From: Chelonoidis abingdonii
Taxonomy: Eukaryota; Chordata; Testudines; Testudinidae
Length of the DNA: 64,000 nt
Direction of reading: 5' to 3'
Assembly (NCBI RefSeq): GCF_003597395.2
Contig: NC_133790.1
Location: 24,234,705 to 24,298,704, forward strand
Shown: positions 35,791 through 47,176 of the stretch, piece after piece
How positions within the stretch are numbered: the first letter of the stretch is position 1
Layout of the letters: the number at the start of each line of letters is the position of its first letter
Notes under the pieces: model-generated
The model's database searches: none
What the model saw: only the letters and a program-made list of their open reading frames with translations
Told to the model about the DNA's origin: nothing
Position numbers and translations under genes: made by a program

Positions 35791-37029
35791 GCACAGTCAC
35801 CGTAGAAGTACAGGAGGGCTGAGTGGAGCATGCGCTCCAAAATGTCCATTCTAAATGCCAGCTTTGCTTTCAGGGCTGTATTGCAACAGATGTGTCAAGC
35901 AGAAATGTTCTTACCTCTGCTGTACTTGTCAACTTGTGACATCCTTCCAGGGAAAAGGCACTTACATGCTGATTAGCATCCTGTGTTGGGGCCATAAGAC
36001 AGGGGAGTCAGCAAACAGCCTAATGGGCTGTAGATCATCTACCTTTTGCAGTGGAAACAGTTGCCAGCACCTCTGCTTGTGCCCCCCAGCAGGCTGAGTG
36101 CTGACGCTGAACTTGCTCACCCCCCTCTAAGTCCTTGCCTGCTTGGCAGCACTTCACATCCTGCAAGCTGGCATCACCCAGCCCAATAAAGATCCAAGGA
36201 AATCAAGCCTGTCCCTTGGAAAGGAGGACAGATGGTGACTGTTGGGAGGGAGTGTGCTGAAATAACCAGGGGTACTGCAGGTCAGAGAGGAAATACGGTG
36301 CATTGACAGGACAGGGTGAGACACGAAGGGTATAAATCAGGATTGCGATGGGGTAAAATGGTCTTGCTGGGGGAGAAGAGGACTGCAGGGAAGGCTGGCA
36401 TGAGCTGTTTTACTGGAACAGAAGGAGGAGCAAAGCCCCAGCAGCTTCCCATTCCAGGACCCCAATTTTTCCACTGCCAGAGAGTGCCTGCTCCCTTCAG
36501 GCAAAGCACCATCTTATCCTACAAGGTACCGAGCCCCACTCCACTCCCACTCTGCCCCTCACAGTAGGCATGCAGCCTCTTGCAGCACTGAGACCGTATC
36601 TAGCTAAGGCACCTCTGGCCTCCATTACAGGAGTATCTTAGCATCACACAAACATTGGTGTATTTATCGACCCCACTGCTACCATTGTCTCCATTCTACA
36701 CATGGCACAGAGATGTAAAGTTCACAGCACACACTTAGAAGTTAGATAAAAACATAACTATTGCCAGAAGGCTGCAACGTTAACCTGACTTTATTTCTTA
36801 GGATTCAGAACAATGTCACACAAGAACTCCAAAACAGAGAGAGAAAAACAGGCTGCTCCCAAAGGCAGCCAGGCACAGCTCACCCCATTTTGCTGTAAAT
36901 TGGCTCTTTCAAGTCTGACTCTGCTCGCAGGCTTTGCTCTAGAGCCCCTACCCTGCAAAAAGGGCCAGAAATCCCACTCTTGTGGGACAGCTTGGCATTC
37001 CTACACCATCCTCAATACACCACAAGAGA
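35791..37029. other. Non-coding stretch
   Basis: No gene or clear repeat. Frames at 36282-36567 overlap on both strands and have no features. Confidence 0.5.
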
Positions 37030-37285
37030 GACTTAGTTATGTCCACATTGGAATCAGAGGTGTGAGTGCAGCACGTGACAAACCTGAGCTAGCTTTGATC
37101 TAGCTAGTGCTGGTACCCATAGCAGCGAATCTGCAGCAGCAGAGAGGTCGCTGCAGGCTAGCTACCTGAGTATGTACCCTGGGACCCCGGCGGGCTTGTA
37201 CAGCCCTACTGCTGCAGCTTCACTGCTGTTGGCACCTGTGCTAGACGAGGCATGTACCCATACTGCCATCACACTCCCCATGGCA
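37030..37285. mobile_element. Probable MITE with tatgtcca / ggcatgcc ends
   Basis: Words gagctagctttgatctagct, ggctagctacctgagtatg, taccctgggaccccg and gggcttgtacagccc follow the order of a turtle DNA element. The left end gttatgtccacat and right end atgccctgcc are only loosely inverted. A shorter relative is at 29103. Boundaries are approximate. Confidence 0.45.
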
Positions 37286-37289
37286 GTAT

Positions 37290-37395
37290 AGGCATGCCCT
37301 GCCTATCCCACCCAAAGTCACACAGGCAGGAATGGGGCTGGAACCCAGGTCTCCCATACCACTGCCCTGACCAGTGGGCCATCCTCGTCTAAGTA
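37290..37395 (-). repeat. SINE-like fragment, minus orientation
   Basis: On the minus strand it reads cccactggtcagggcagtgg, tgggagacctgggttccag, then ctgtgtgactttggg, the order of an amniote MIR-type or tRNA-derived SINE head. It ends where a fragment of the foldback family begins at 37396. Confidence 0.5.
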
Positions 37396-37432
37396 AAAGG
37401 AACAGGAGTCCTTGTGGTACCTTAGAGACCAC
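37396..37432. repeat. Short fragment of the Penelope-like foldback family
   Basis: The words aggaacaggagtccttgtgg and taccttagagac correspond to one arm of the foldback elements (compare gtgccaccggactcctc at 59596-59610, reverse strand). Only about 35 bp remain. Confidence 0.45.
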
Positions 37433-37837
37433 CTCCAGCCCCTCCCATTGCCTCTCTGCTGGTCACTGGCTCCGCACATCCAGCCATTTCCATCTGACAT
37501 CTCCTTAGAAACTTGCTTATCTCATCACAGGCTTGTTGGCAAGGGGAAGGCTCAGCGTGGAGCCATTTTGCAGACTACTGTCACCAAGAGAGCCCAACCC
37601 CCAAGCTTTGGCAGCTGTCATCACAGGCAGGAGTTGCTCTAGGACTGGTACCTGGAGGGTGCAGTGGGCCTGGGGGGGAATCTTGCAAAGAAAGCAATTA
37701 GATAAATCATCCCAGTCCCACCCACGTGGCTTATTGGATTGGCACCTCAGGAAAGCCGGTGGAGAGGGAAGGGACCTGAAACAGTGTATTGCACAACCCA
37801 GGAAAAGTTTGCAGGGGCCACTCCAGTTCGAGTGTAA

Positions 37838-38000
37838 TCTAGCATTTAGAACACGGGACTGGGGCCCAGGACTCCTGGGTTCCATTCCAGACCCTGATAC
37901 TCAGTTATCCGTGCCTCAGTTTCCCTCTTTAGATCTGAACAATACCTGCCTACTCTGTAAAGTTTGGGAATCACTGAATGAAAAGCACCCCAGATATGCC
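37838..38000 (+). repeat. MIR-like SINE, plus orientation, nearly full
   Basis: Order of landmarks: gcatttagaacacgggactgg, ccaggactcctgggttcc, then gtgcctcagtttccctc, aatacctgcctactctgta and gaatgaaaagcac. This covers head, core and tail over about 160 bp. It lies inside a 182-codon open frame (37533-38081), which is further reason to reject that frame as coding. Confidence 0.7.
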
Positions 38001-38859
38001 AACTGTGACCCAGGCAGGGTGTCAGCACTACAGAAGGCAAGGGGCCTCCATGAGTGCCTGAAGCTGGGTTTTTTTAAATAAATAAACATGTTGATTTCAT
38101 TTTCGTGGCATAACACACCACCCCTCCCCCCCATTTCTCAGTACCAGGATTTTCCTGCTATAGACCTGTCCAGGAACCAGCTGCTCTGGGCTCCCTTAGG
38201 GATCTTCCAGTCTGGGAACAATGGAGTCTGCAGCAGCATCAGAAAAGGGCAGGCTCCTCAATTTGGGTGAAATTCACCAGTGTAGAGGGCCAGCCTGAGC
38301 ATTAGGGGCAGATGTGGGACCTGAGTGATGCAGAGACCATGGGAACAGCACCTTCCGAGAGCGCTAAGCTGGTGCTGGTGTGAGACAAGGGAGTCTGTCC
38401 AACCAGTGTGCATAGGAAGAGGAGCCCAGACATTCTCAGCAGCCATGCCAGTTTGTGTCCAATCACTAGCTTGGCAGCAGCCCCTGGCACTGCCATGCAG
38501 GAGACACTGTAAAGATGGAGGCATGGGGTGCACCCTTGAAACATGGCCAGCCGGAGCCCCATAGCAGTGTGATGGTGACAGCCACCTAGATCACACTGAC
38601 AGCACAGTATTACCAATCAGAGCCACTCGTCGGAGGGGTGACTGAGGGGCTGTAGAGAGTTGGCTGGGTTGCACTGGTGGCTCGGGAAGAAGGGATGAAG
38701 TAAGGGATGTCAGGACTAAATTCCAGGCCACAAAACACAGGGAGCTCCCAGACACTTAGAGTACGGGCTAATCTGCTTTCTTGTTTGCCTCCAGCTGGCT
38801 TCAGCAGCAAAGCAGCACCTGCCACAAACTCTCCCCTGCTAGGGACTCTGAACTGGATC
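38001..38859. other. Non-coding stretch
   Basis: No gene or clear repeat. Frames on both strands between 38258 and 38616 mirror each other and lack domains. Confidence 0.5.
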
Positions 38860-38916
38860 CTGCTCTCATTTACACTGAAGTTCATCTGGAGTTACTCCGG
38901 CTTTACACCAGTTTAA
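38860..38916. repeat. Old foldback repeat fragment (gtgtaaatccggagtaact type)
   Basis: The words tcatttacactgaag, gagttactccggctttacacc are half of a palindromic amniote repeat, whose fuller copy lies at 42745-42846. Only about 57 bp remain. Confidence 0.5.
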
Positions 38917-40842
38917 CCAAGCACCTTCTCTAAGCAGTGAGCTAACCCACTCTTCTCACATAGCCCCGGAACTAGTCTAAAAAATGTCACCGGAAAGAAA
39001 ACCAAGAACAAAGACAACCACCCATCGCTCCTGTTCACATTTTGCTGCAGTTTATTCCCTCTGATTAGCACCAAGGTGGCATTTGCAGCCCTGTTTCACC
39101 CACTTTGACTGCCCTGTGGAGCAACAAGCACTCTGCTGTGAAGGTCTGTAACCAAGCCCTTAGCAGGGAAGACAAGCAATATGCTTAGTGCAGAGCTAAT
39201 GCTCTAATTGCCAAAGGTGCACTGAAAGGAAGGACTGCTCCCTCCCATCATTATGGAAATCGTTTTGTCATTAGATGCAAACAACCATTAGCTTGGACCA
39301 CTCTAGCAGCTAAAAATAACCAGCTGTTTCAACCAGGCTCACTTGGCTTGGAGCTCACGGTTCAGAGACCCATAATAGGCTATCGCTGTCCAGTTCGCTC
39401 TCTGGACAAGCCACATTCCCAATAATTAGGGGGCTGCTGCTGAAGTGCTCGTGACTGGTGCTAACTCTCTCGCCTGGCTCATCAACATGACCAGAAGGCA
39501 AGGGGATGTCACAGCACTCACAAGTCACTTGGGTTCTATAACTCTGTTATATCTTTACACACCAATCCTGGCTCCGACAGGCAACACATACAGGATGGAT
39601 GTTAAAAACTTCCTCAAACACATCACCTCCTCCAACACACCACTCCAAGGGGGAAGGGAACCTGCACCCCACACAGAGGATGGCTAGCCTGCTTTCTTTA
39701 CAAGCAACAGAAACTTACCACTGGTGTGTCCATGTTATTTGTCATTAGCAGGACTAAAATTTTAACCAGTAACGGTCAGTAACTGTCAGTTTCCTCTTCC
39801 ACCCATGGACCAAAAGGAAAAAAAATATAATTAAGAGCCAAAATATACAGAGAGGGTAAGTTAAAGACAAATCCTATGGGCAGTCATAGAAATTAGTGCC
39901 CTCATCTGTGGTCAGTTCAATCCAGCAATTACTCTAAAATATTAATATTGATATGCCAGGCCTGACCCACGAAGTTTGGATCTGGTGGATGCAAATTTCC
40001 CCAATCCCAGGAATTCTGGATCCCGTGTTCTGATTCAGATCACTGGGTATCTGACTTCCATCAATTAGAACTTATAAAATGCACCACAACTAATTATCAG
40101 CAATTTTTTTTGTACCAGTTAAATCTGTTCACTGCCTCAGCTTCTCTGACTGGAATCACTCAGGGTTGTATAACACAAGCAAACAAAGCAAAGAAAACAT
40201 CACAGGTCGCATTCAGCTCAGTGAGGTCTGATGTAATGTTGACATTTAAGATTGTAACCAATTTACTATTTCACTACTGATCTTGATATCAGACACATCC
40301 AAACGGGATGTGGACAGAGCTTAGAACTGGGACAGAGACAGAGTACAGTACCACTATTTTTTTTTCCAAAGTGGTCCTTGTTTTTTGCTCCAGTTCAGCA
40401 CTGCTTAGCTTGTGAGATCAGACAGGAACAGAAGATCTCTGGGAGCATATACATACACATGCCTGGAAATTCTCTAAAATAACTTTTCTAAGCATCAGAG
40501 GAAATCAGTGCTGTGCGTTGTATTTTTTTACCCTTCCTCTCCCCGCCCCCACCTTGAGATAATTGTGTTCTCCTACAGCCTAACTCAATAGACTGGTGCT
40601 TACAGGCATTCATGAGTTGTGTCTTTAATATGGTACTGGAATATTTGCCCTATAAATTCTTAAGAACAGATTTATAGATCAGCTATTACTAGCATTATAG
40701 GCTATTAATAAATCAGTTATAGCTACATAAAAAAAATGCATTTCCTCCCTTTATGTTGGCTTAACAAACATATAAAAATTGACATGAGAGAGTGCTGCAG
40801 TTAGAGGAGAGGCTCCTGGATTACAGCTGCAGTTGTCTGCAC
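38917..40842. other. Non-coding stretch including an AT-rich candidate regulatory block
   Basis: No gene or transposon is seen. The section 39040-39420 is single-copy and dense in words such as tctgattagc, gctctaattgcc, cattatggaaatcg, ttagatgcaaac and ctaaaaataacc, resembling homeodomain, octamer and MEF2-type sites. That is a candidate conserved element only. The rest is ordinary. Confidence 0.4.
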
Positions 40843-40870
40843 TGAATGAATGAATGAATGAATAAATAAA
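40843..40870. repeat. (GAAT)n / (AATA)n microsatellite
   Basis: Five uninterrupted tgaa units followed by two taaa units, about 28 bp in total. It is likely length-variable. Confidence 0.9.
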
Positions 40871-41200
40871 GAGGCCACCGAGTGAATCTACAGAGAGATT
40901 TTTGAATGGGAAAGGGAGGCTGAGCTGCCCCCCTGCAAGCTTTGAGTGAAAGGGTCCCTGGTGCTCATGCATTTCCTTGCCGAAAGAGCTCTCCATCATT
41001 CCCCATCACCTCCCCCTTAGCCTTCCTACAGCAGTTCAGAAAACAGAGGCCCTGACACTGAAATGCCTGCCTTTCCATGCACACGATGCTGGGTATGCCA
41101 AGGACTTCCCCTTGCACACTGTTCGGTAACAGTCTGAATGATTGGCCACCATAATTTGGCTCAGAAAATAATTATGAATTATTAATTTTTTATTTAGCTC

Positions 41201-41880
41201 TGTTACGGGGTGCTCCACTCACCACAGGGTGGCACCCCCCCTTGGGGCCATTCTGGCGATTAGCTCCGCCTGGTTCAGTGCCCCCTCTCTTCTCTTCTAC
41301 CATTGTATTCTTCTGCCACTCACAGAGTTGCAGTCCAGCCGCTTTGTGACTTGTCCTCCAGCCAGGGTCATGCTGATTTCCCTTTCTGGGGGTGGGGCAG
41401 GGTCTTTCCAAGTCTCTCTGCTCAAGCAGTGTCAGGCAGTCCTCACACCTGCTGCCGCAACGGTCACTCCCACAGTGATTCAGGCTGTCTTCCCATTCAC
41501 TGACCCACCCAGTACCCCTCTGCAGTGGATGGTAGGGAACCCAGGCCTGCCCTCTACTCTGGGCTCGGTCTAGGGCCTACAGCCAGCAGTTAAGATCTGG
41601 GTCTTCACCACTCTGACTGCTCTCATCTCTGGACTACTTCCTACCATGTTTCTTTAAGCTGCTTCTTCACCAGTCTTCCTACTCAGACCCCTCTCTCTCA
41701 GGCCTACTAGGTAAACCCTTCCTCAAGGGTTCCTGTCCTGTTCCCTCGCCTCAGGGAGAGAGACTGCAGGCTTCCTCCCTGGCAGCCATTGGTGCTAGCC
41801 TCCTGGCTTTTATAGAAGTCCCGTCTGTTCCCTCACAGGTGAGCTTCCTTCTAATTAGCTCCCTTCACACAGCCTACATA
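41201..41880 (+). mobile_element. LTR, family 1, truncated or joined to CR1 at its 3' side
   Basis: It begins tgttacggggtgctccactc at the junction with AT-rich DNA (atttagctc). It shares start, a gaacccaggcctgcc block (41538) and a TATA-like cttttatagaag (41808-41819) with the LTR at 5789. The sequence stops at 41880, where the CR1 3' end begins with ggatcatagaattgg. The LTR therefore lacks its terminal CA and any visible target duplication. No retroviral genes are present. Confidence 0.6.
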
Positions 41881-42700
41881 GGATCATAGAATTGGAAGGG
41901 ACCTCGAAAGGTCATCTAGTCCAGTCCCCTGCACTCATGGCAGGACAAATTATCTAGACCATCCCTGAAAGCTGTTTGTCTAATGTGCTCTTAAAAAACT
42001 CCAATGATGGAGATTCCACAACCTCCCTAGGCAATTTATTCCAGTACTTAACCACTCTGACAGTTAGGATGTTTTTCCTAATGTCCAACCTAAACCTCCC
42101 TTGCTGCAGTTTAAGCCTCTTTCTTCTAGTCCTATCCTCAGAGGATAAGAAAACAATTTTTCTTCCTCTTGCTTGTAACAATTGTTTACATACTTGAAAA
42201 CTTATGTCCCCTCTCAGTCTTCTCTTTTCCAGACTAAGCAAACCCAATTTTTTCAATCTTCCCTCATAGGTCATGTTTTCTAGACCATAATCTTTTTTTT
42301 TTTGCTCTTCTCTGGACTCTCTCCAATTTGTCCACATCCTTCCTGAATGTGGTGCCCAGAACTGGACACAATACTCCAGTTGAGGCCTAATCAGAGAGGA
42401 GTAGAGTGGAAGAGTGACTTCTCGTGTCTTGTTCACAACACACCTGTTAATGCATCCCAGAATGATGTTTGCTTTTTTTGCAACAGCATTACACTGTTGA
42501 CTCATATTTAGCTTGTGGTCCACTATGAGCCCCAGATCCTTTCCACAATACTCCTTCCTAGGCAGTCATTTCCCATTTTGTAGGTGTGCAACTGATTGTT
42601 CCTTCCCAAGTGGAGCACTTTGCATTTGCCCTTATTGAATTTCATCCTATTTACTTCAGACCATTTTTCCAGTTTGTCCAGATGCTTCAGTGCTTTGTGA
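41881..42700 (-). pseudogene. CR1 LINE ORF2 C-terminal part, minus strand, one frameshift
   Basis: This CR1 copy still encodes the end of its reverse-transcriptase polyprotein. The frame 42523-42732 (minus) reads LEKWSEVNRMKFNKGKCKVL, LHLGRNNQLHTYKMG. The frame 41954-42523 (minus) continues with DHKLNMSQQCNAVAKKANII, LPLYSSLIRPQLEYCVQFW, YEGRLKKLGLLSLEKRRLRG, and [10 protein letters not shown]. The two are linked by what looks like a single-base deletion at about 42535-42545 (aaaggatct where aaaaggatct is expected). The catalytic core and endonuclease upstream are missing, so the element is dead. The 3' end at 41881 carries the usual CR1 terminus. Confidence 0.92.
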
Positions 42701-42744
42701 ATCAGGGCCTGGATCCACACAAGCAAAGACATTCAGAAACTCTG

Positions 42745-42846
42745 GCCTAGATTCTTCTCTCATTTACACTGCTGTCAATCCACAGTGACCTCAGTCAAGC
42801 CAACAGAGTTACTTTGGATTTATATTGGTGTAACTGGGAAAAGCTC
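42745..42846. repeat. Old palindromic amniote repeat (gtgtaa foldback type)
   Basis: The left side ctctcatttacactgctg and the right side ttatattggtgtaactggg are complementary, with agtgacctcagtcaagcc and agagttactttgg in the middle. Fragments of the same type are at 38860-38916 and, in a related form, at 57420-57510. Confidence 0.5.
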
Positions 42847-43984
42847 TGGCCCCGCACAGCCACCAGTACATGTGGATTAGCCTGGATGTTGTAACATGCA
42901 CTACGGATGACGCACCGCGGGAGATGTTGGCAGCCTTGAGGACTGCTCCAGCGAGGGGCTCTGAGTAATGTAGCGAATGGCATGCACTGAAAGCTACACC
43001 CAAACTGTTTAAGCCAATGACTCACCAGGGCTTAATACCAGGTTATCTCCCAGGTGCAGAGACCAGAACAGCACCAAGTCATAGGTGCCAGGCAGAAGCA
43101 CTGAAGAGGGCATGAGGTGCTTCCTTGGAATCTGAATGAGTCCAACGCATTTTCTGTGCAGCACCTGACACAACAGGGTCCTGCTCTATGGCACTACTGT
43201 AATAGTAAATACCACCACCACGGCTCTGGTCGTGATAGGACACACAGGTCCAGCCCACTGCCTTCCCTGCAGCAGGCCAACACAGGGGATGAGCAGTGTG
43301 CAGAACCTGCTGCTTTGGTTCCATCTCACTCCCTCCAGCCCTGGGATTATACAATCAGCTCATTTCTATGTAATTTAAACTCTGTGTCTGTCAGTTTCTC
43401 TGGGCAACAGTCACAACCTTGACTTTACCCTTAATAAAAGCAGAGTCTCGCTCACTACAAACTGAGCTACCCAAACAGTTCAGTAGGGAGGTCGGCCTCT
43501 GCTGTTTAACCGGTGCTCCACCATGCCAGGAGTGTATGAAAGGGGCATTAGCGATGTGTTGAGGCAAGACTCGGACTGAGCAGCAAGTCCACAGCTCACC
43601 TCTTAGCCCTCCTGTTCCTGATGGTGCACCTGCAAATGTGGTGTAAACCAGAGCCACCCTGGTGTAAACTTCTCCTGATGCTGAACCTGCAAATTTGGGA
43701 ATGAGTCAGCAGAAAGCAAGGCAGCCTGGATTCTCCCTCAGGGATTAGTGCTTGTATTAGGAAATCGCAGTCATTTGAGGATAAAATCACAAACAAAGGA
43801 GAAGCTAAAGTCATCAGGCAATTTAGCGGTGGTGAATAATTTGACCAGTTCTACATCCAAGAAAGATTGCCACTTACAGAAATACACAGAAGGCTTTGAT
43901 GGCAAACTACAGCCTGATCCTGCAATGACCTCTGTGCTGTTGGAGCCACAGTAAGTCAGTGGGGCAGTTGGAAGGCAAAGGGCC
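42847..43984. other. Non-coding stretch
   Basis: No gene. The words gcaaatgtggtgtaaacc and accctggtgtaaacttc near 43630-43670 resemble another fragment of the gtgtaa repeat. Frames on both strands have no domains. Confidence 0.45.
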
Positions 43985-44108
43985 TAGAGTGACCAGATGT
44001 CCCGCTTTTATAGGGACAGTCCCAATTTTGGGGTCTTTTTGTTATATAGGATCCTATTGCACCCCACCCCCTTTCCGATTTTTTCACACTTGCTGTCTGG
44101 TCACCCTA
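43985..44108 (+). mobile_element. Short non-autonomous DNA transposon (MITE), family A, copy 3
   Basis: The left end tagagtgaccagatgtccc and the right end gctgtctggtcaccctaa are inverted repeats. Interior ttatagggacagtcccaat and tttttcacacttgctgtctg match the copy at 10623-10745 almost word for word. It is 124 bp and non-coding. Confidence 0.8.
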
Positions 44109-47100
44109 AAAGGGCCTGCCCATGCAGGATGGGGGCCCATGCTTCTAAATAACCCTTACACACATCATGACAAGTTCCCTCCGTGGTTCTTTGTAAAGTG
44201 CCTTAATTTGACATGCCTGGGTGGAGTGGAAAGGAGGCCAGAGTCACCCGGGGGAGGATTGAGTGATGTGGGTGTGCTTTTACCTGAATCAGACACAGAC
44301 ACACTTTGTAAAAAAATAACACCTCCTCCAACAAATGCTGGGGGGGAACCATGAGAATGAATAAGCTGCAGTGAAGTTTGGAAAACTGAAAGTACATTTT
44401 TCTCAGGCCATCAAGATTTCATCAGTGCTGTCTGCCTGAGTGTGATTAAATCACCTATTTATTAAATTTGGGAAGAAAATAATTTAGCTATCTGATTCCA
44501 AGCAAATAGAACCCATGTAGCGGATTCCAGCCATGTTAGTATTCTCTCTCCACCCCCAGCCCCCCACCAGCACCTGGGCATGGATGGTATTTTTCATTTT
44601 AATGAGACTTTGGGAAAGGGGATGTTTGCTGTTCACAATCTGTCTGCCGCTCAGCACAGTTGCAGGATGCATTCCATCTCCACTGCTTCCCAGCCCCTTG
44701 GCATAAACCTTGCCAGGCCCCTGAGTGCTAGTTTGGCTACGTTAGAGAATTTACAGCATTCAGCTGTCGAAGTGCAGACACAAATGCTGAGAGGGGGAAA
44801 TCAGAGGCAGCTGCAAAATGCAGGACTAGGAGCTACATTAGTGGGAGAATGGGGATGTTCTGATGACTATAAATCCTGAGTAGGGCCCTGCTCTGGCCCC
44901 TATGTGCCACAAGCAGCAAGAAGCAGGGGGCAGATTAGTGTCCCAGTGCAGGAACAGGATAGGGCTGATGTAAGCAGCCCCCTGCTGCCCCCTCACAACC
45001 TCTGGTGTAAAGCATGTGCTGGAGAACTAGCCTGCAGCTAAGGAGATACCAGGTTACAGGGCAATCCAAAGGCAGCCTTGGGGAGGCTGCTGTAAATTAC
45101 AACAGCCCCTGGGGCTCCTCCGGTTTCCAGTGAATGGCCCCAACAGCAGCCCAGACTCAGCAGTGGGATAAAGCCAGTTTTGCTCCCACTTTGCAGCCTC
45201 CAGGCTGCATGCCTTGGGAGGAGCAGCACTGAGCCCGGCCCAGGCAGTTTGGATAGGCAGCAGAAACCCAGGGATGCTGGCATAGTTTAGAAAGAGGGAC
45301 ATTGGGTTGCTGGCATAGTTTAAAAAGAGATGCACTGTAGAGGCTGCAAACAGCATGGCTGGTTTAGAATAAAGGGGGTGTGGAGCAAAAGAGGCTTCTG
45401 AATGCCCTGCACAGGCAGTTCAGCTGCTGGTCAAGGAGCCACATTTCCATGGTGGAAAGGTCTGTTTGAATGCAGTCACCTCCTGAAGTCGCGCCTGGAC
45501 ACCATTCTTGTTCACAGTTAGGTAGTGGAAGTGGAAAGCACTCATTTGTACGTGCACAATGGCCTCTGTGGTGGGGGGAGGGGTGCAAGGGCCAGCTCTA
45601 GATATACACAGGCGTTACACAGCCTGCTCCAGTGAGGATTGTTCATTCCAGTGGGTTTCTGGATCTGCAGCAGGGTAACACAGAGCAAAACTTGGCTTAT
45701 AATTTTTAAGTCCCTCCAGGACAGGAAATCTTGGTCTAGTGTTAAACTGCAGAGGTTATTTATAACCACAAGACAGTGGGGAAGGGTCTAAGGGAATCTT
45801 CCCAGGGGCTGTATTTTCAGGACAAGCAGCAGGTGGAGGTCTATACTGGAAGGACTCAGAAGCAAAATCCTCTGCAGGGAGGAGGTTGTTAGATCTTGCA
45901 GAGATCCTTAAAAATGCCACTGTATTCTGCAGAGAAGCTTCTTGCCATGAACACTGAACTTTTCAGGATGCTACTCTGCAGCATAGCTGCTGATCAGCTG
46001 TAGTTAAAACCTGGGAGGGATTTCTCACCAGCTGGCTGAGATAGACACTTCAATCCATCGCAGAACTCCCATATATTTTGTCCAATGAACCTCACTCCTG
46101 GTTTATAGTCCCCTGTAGTCTAGTCTTGTGTCCCACATGCAGCTCTGCCAATACACCTCCAGCCTTATCTACTCTGCTGACACAGCTCCAGCACTGCCTG
46201 TGCAGGCAGCTTCCAAAGAGACACAGAGGTGGTACTGACTTTATCATCCTCTGAGAAGAAGCCAGGAAGCTCATTTCACATGTGAGCTAATTCAGATTCA
46301 AATCCACGTCTCCAGAGCTGATAGGCACTGACCACAGCTGAGCAAGTCATTCTCTCCATGAATATCTTTGTGTGACAAATTTTGCTCAGTTTGCAAATTG
46401 CAACTTTGTTTGTCATGAATAACTGAATAACCCTTAGTGTGTAACCTAATTGGTCATGTACATTATTATGTGACTGCCTGAGTGGGACTCTTAGACTCAG
46501 GTTCCCGGCGCACATATTCATGATCATGAATTCAAATTGACTTTCTGTGCATATTCATTTACTCAGTGAACATTCTTTCCAGCAAACCGATTCACTAGAA
46601 TGTTTGCAGACAGTCAACCCAAGAGACACCAATTCCTAGCCATATTGAAACAGAGCCACTGGAAATATTTTTGCAGTATCCACCGGGCCTTCAGAGTAAC
46701 TAGTGAGCCCTCCCTGCATTGCTCTCTTTGAACATGCTGTAATCAACAAGCAGCACAAACTGGCCACCAGTGCTCCCTATTTGTCAGATAGATCAGAGAG
46801 AACACATGGATTGTGCCCTGAGCATAATCCCAGGACCAATGACAAGGAATCGGTATGACATGGAACTCTGCATTTCCCATTTTAATCACAACCACGTTTC
46901 CCTAATGAAGGAGCCAATGCAAGGGGTCTTCACTGGCATCCCAGAATGACAAGAAACAAGAGCAGATGCAATTAAAACAAAATACACATTCGATCGAACC
47001 ATCTAGACAGGGAGAGATGGGTGAGCTGTGAGCGTTCTGGGCCATTTATTCTCAGGCTCGGATCTCTCTTCTTCTTTTGAACTGGAGAGAACGCTCCCAG

Positions 47101-47176
47101 CCATCTGAAAGTGCCTGCTCAGTAATTAGCCCCTTTGCTAATTCTCATACAGAGAAATCTAGGATCACCTCTGTGC
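44109..47176. other. Non-coding stretch
   Basis: No gene, RNA or element with clear ends over about 3 kb. The minus frames at 45038-45356 are repetitive in a trivial way: two near-identical words, gctggcatagttta, at 45279 and 45311 give a 32-bp imperfect tandem duplication. A tRNA-like gatttgaatctgaa word (minus, near 46290) is too short to call. Confidence 0.5.

Noticed and set aside
37533..38081. 182-codon plus-strand open frame
   Set aside because: Runs through a MIR-like SINE (37838-38000), so at least the second half is repeat, and the first half has no recognisable domain.
45038..45356. Overlapping minus-strand frames with repeated leucine/asparagine words (FLNYASNP / FLNYASIP)
   Set aside because: Explained by a 32-bp imperfect tandem duplication around gctggcatagttta (45279 and 45311), not by a repeat protein.
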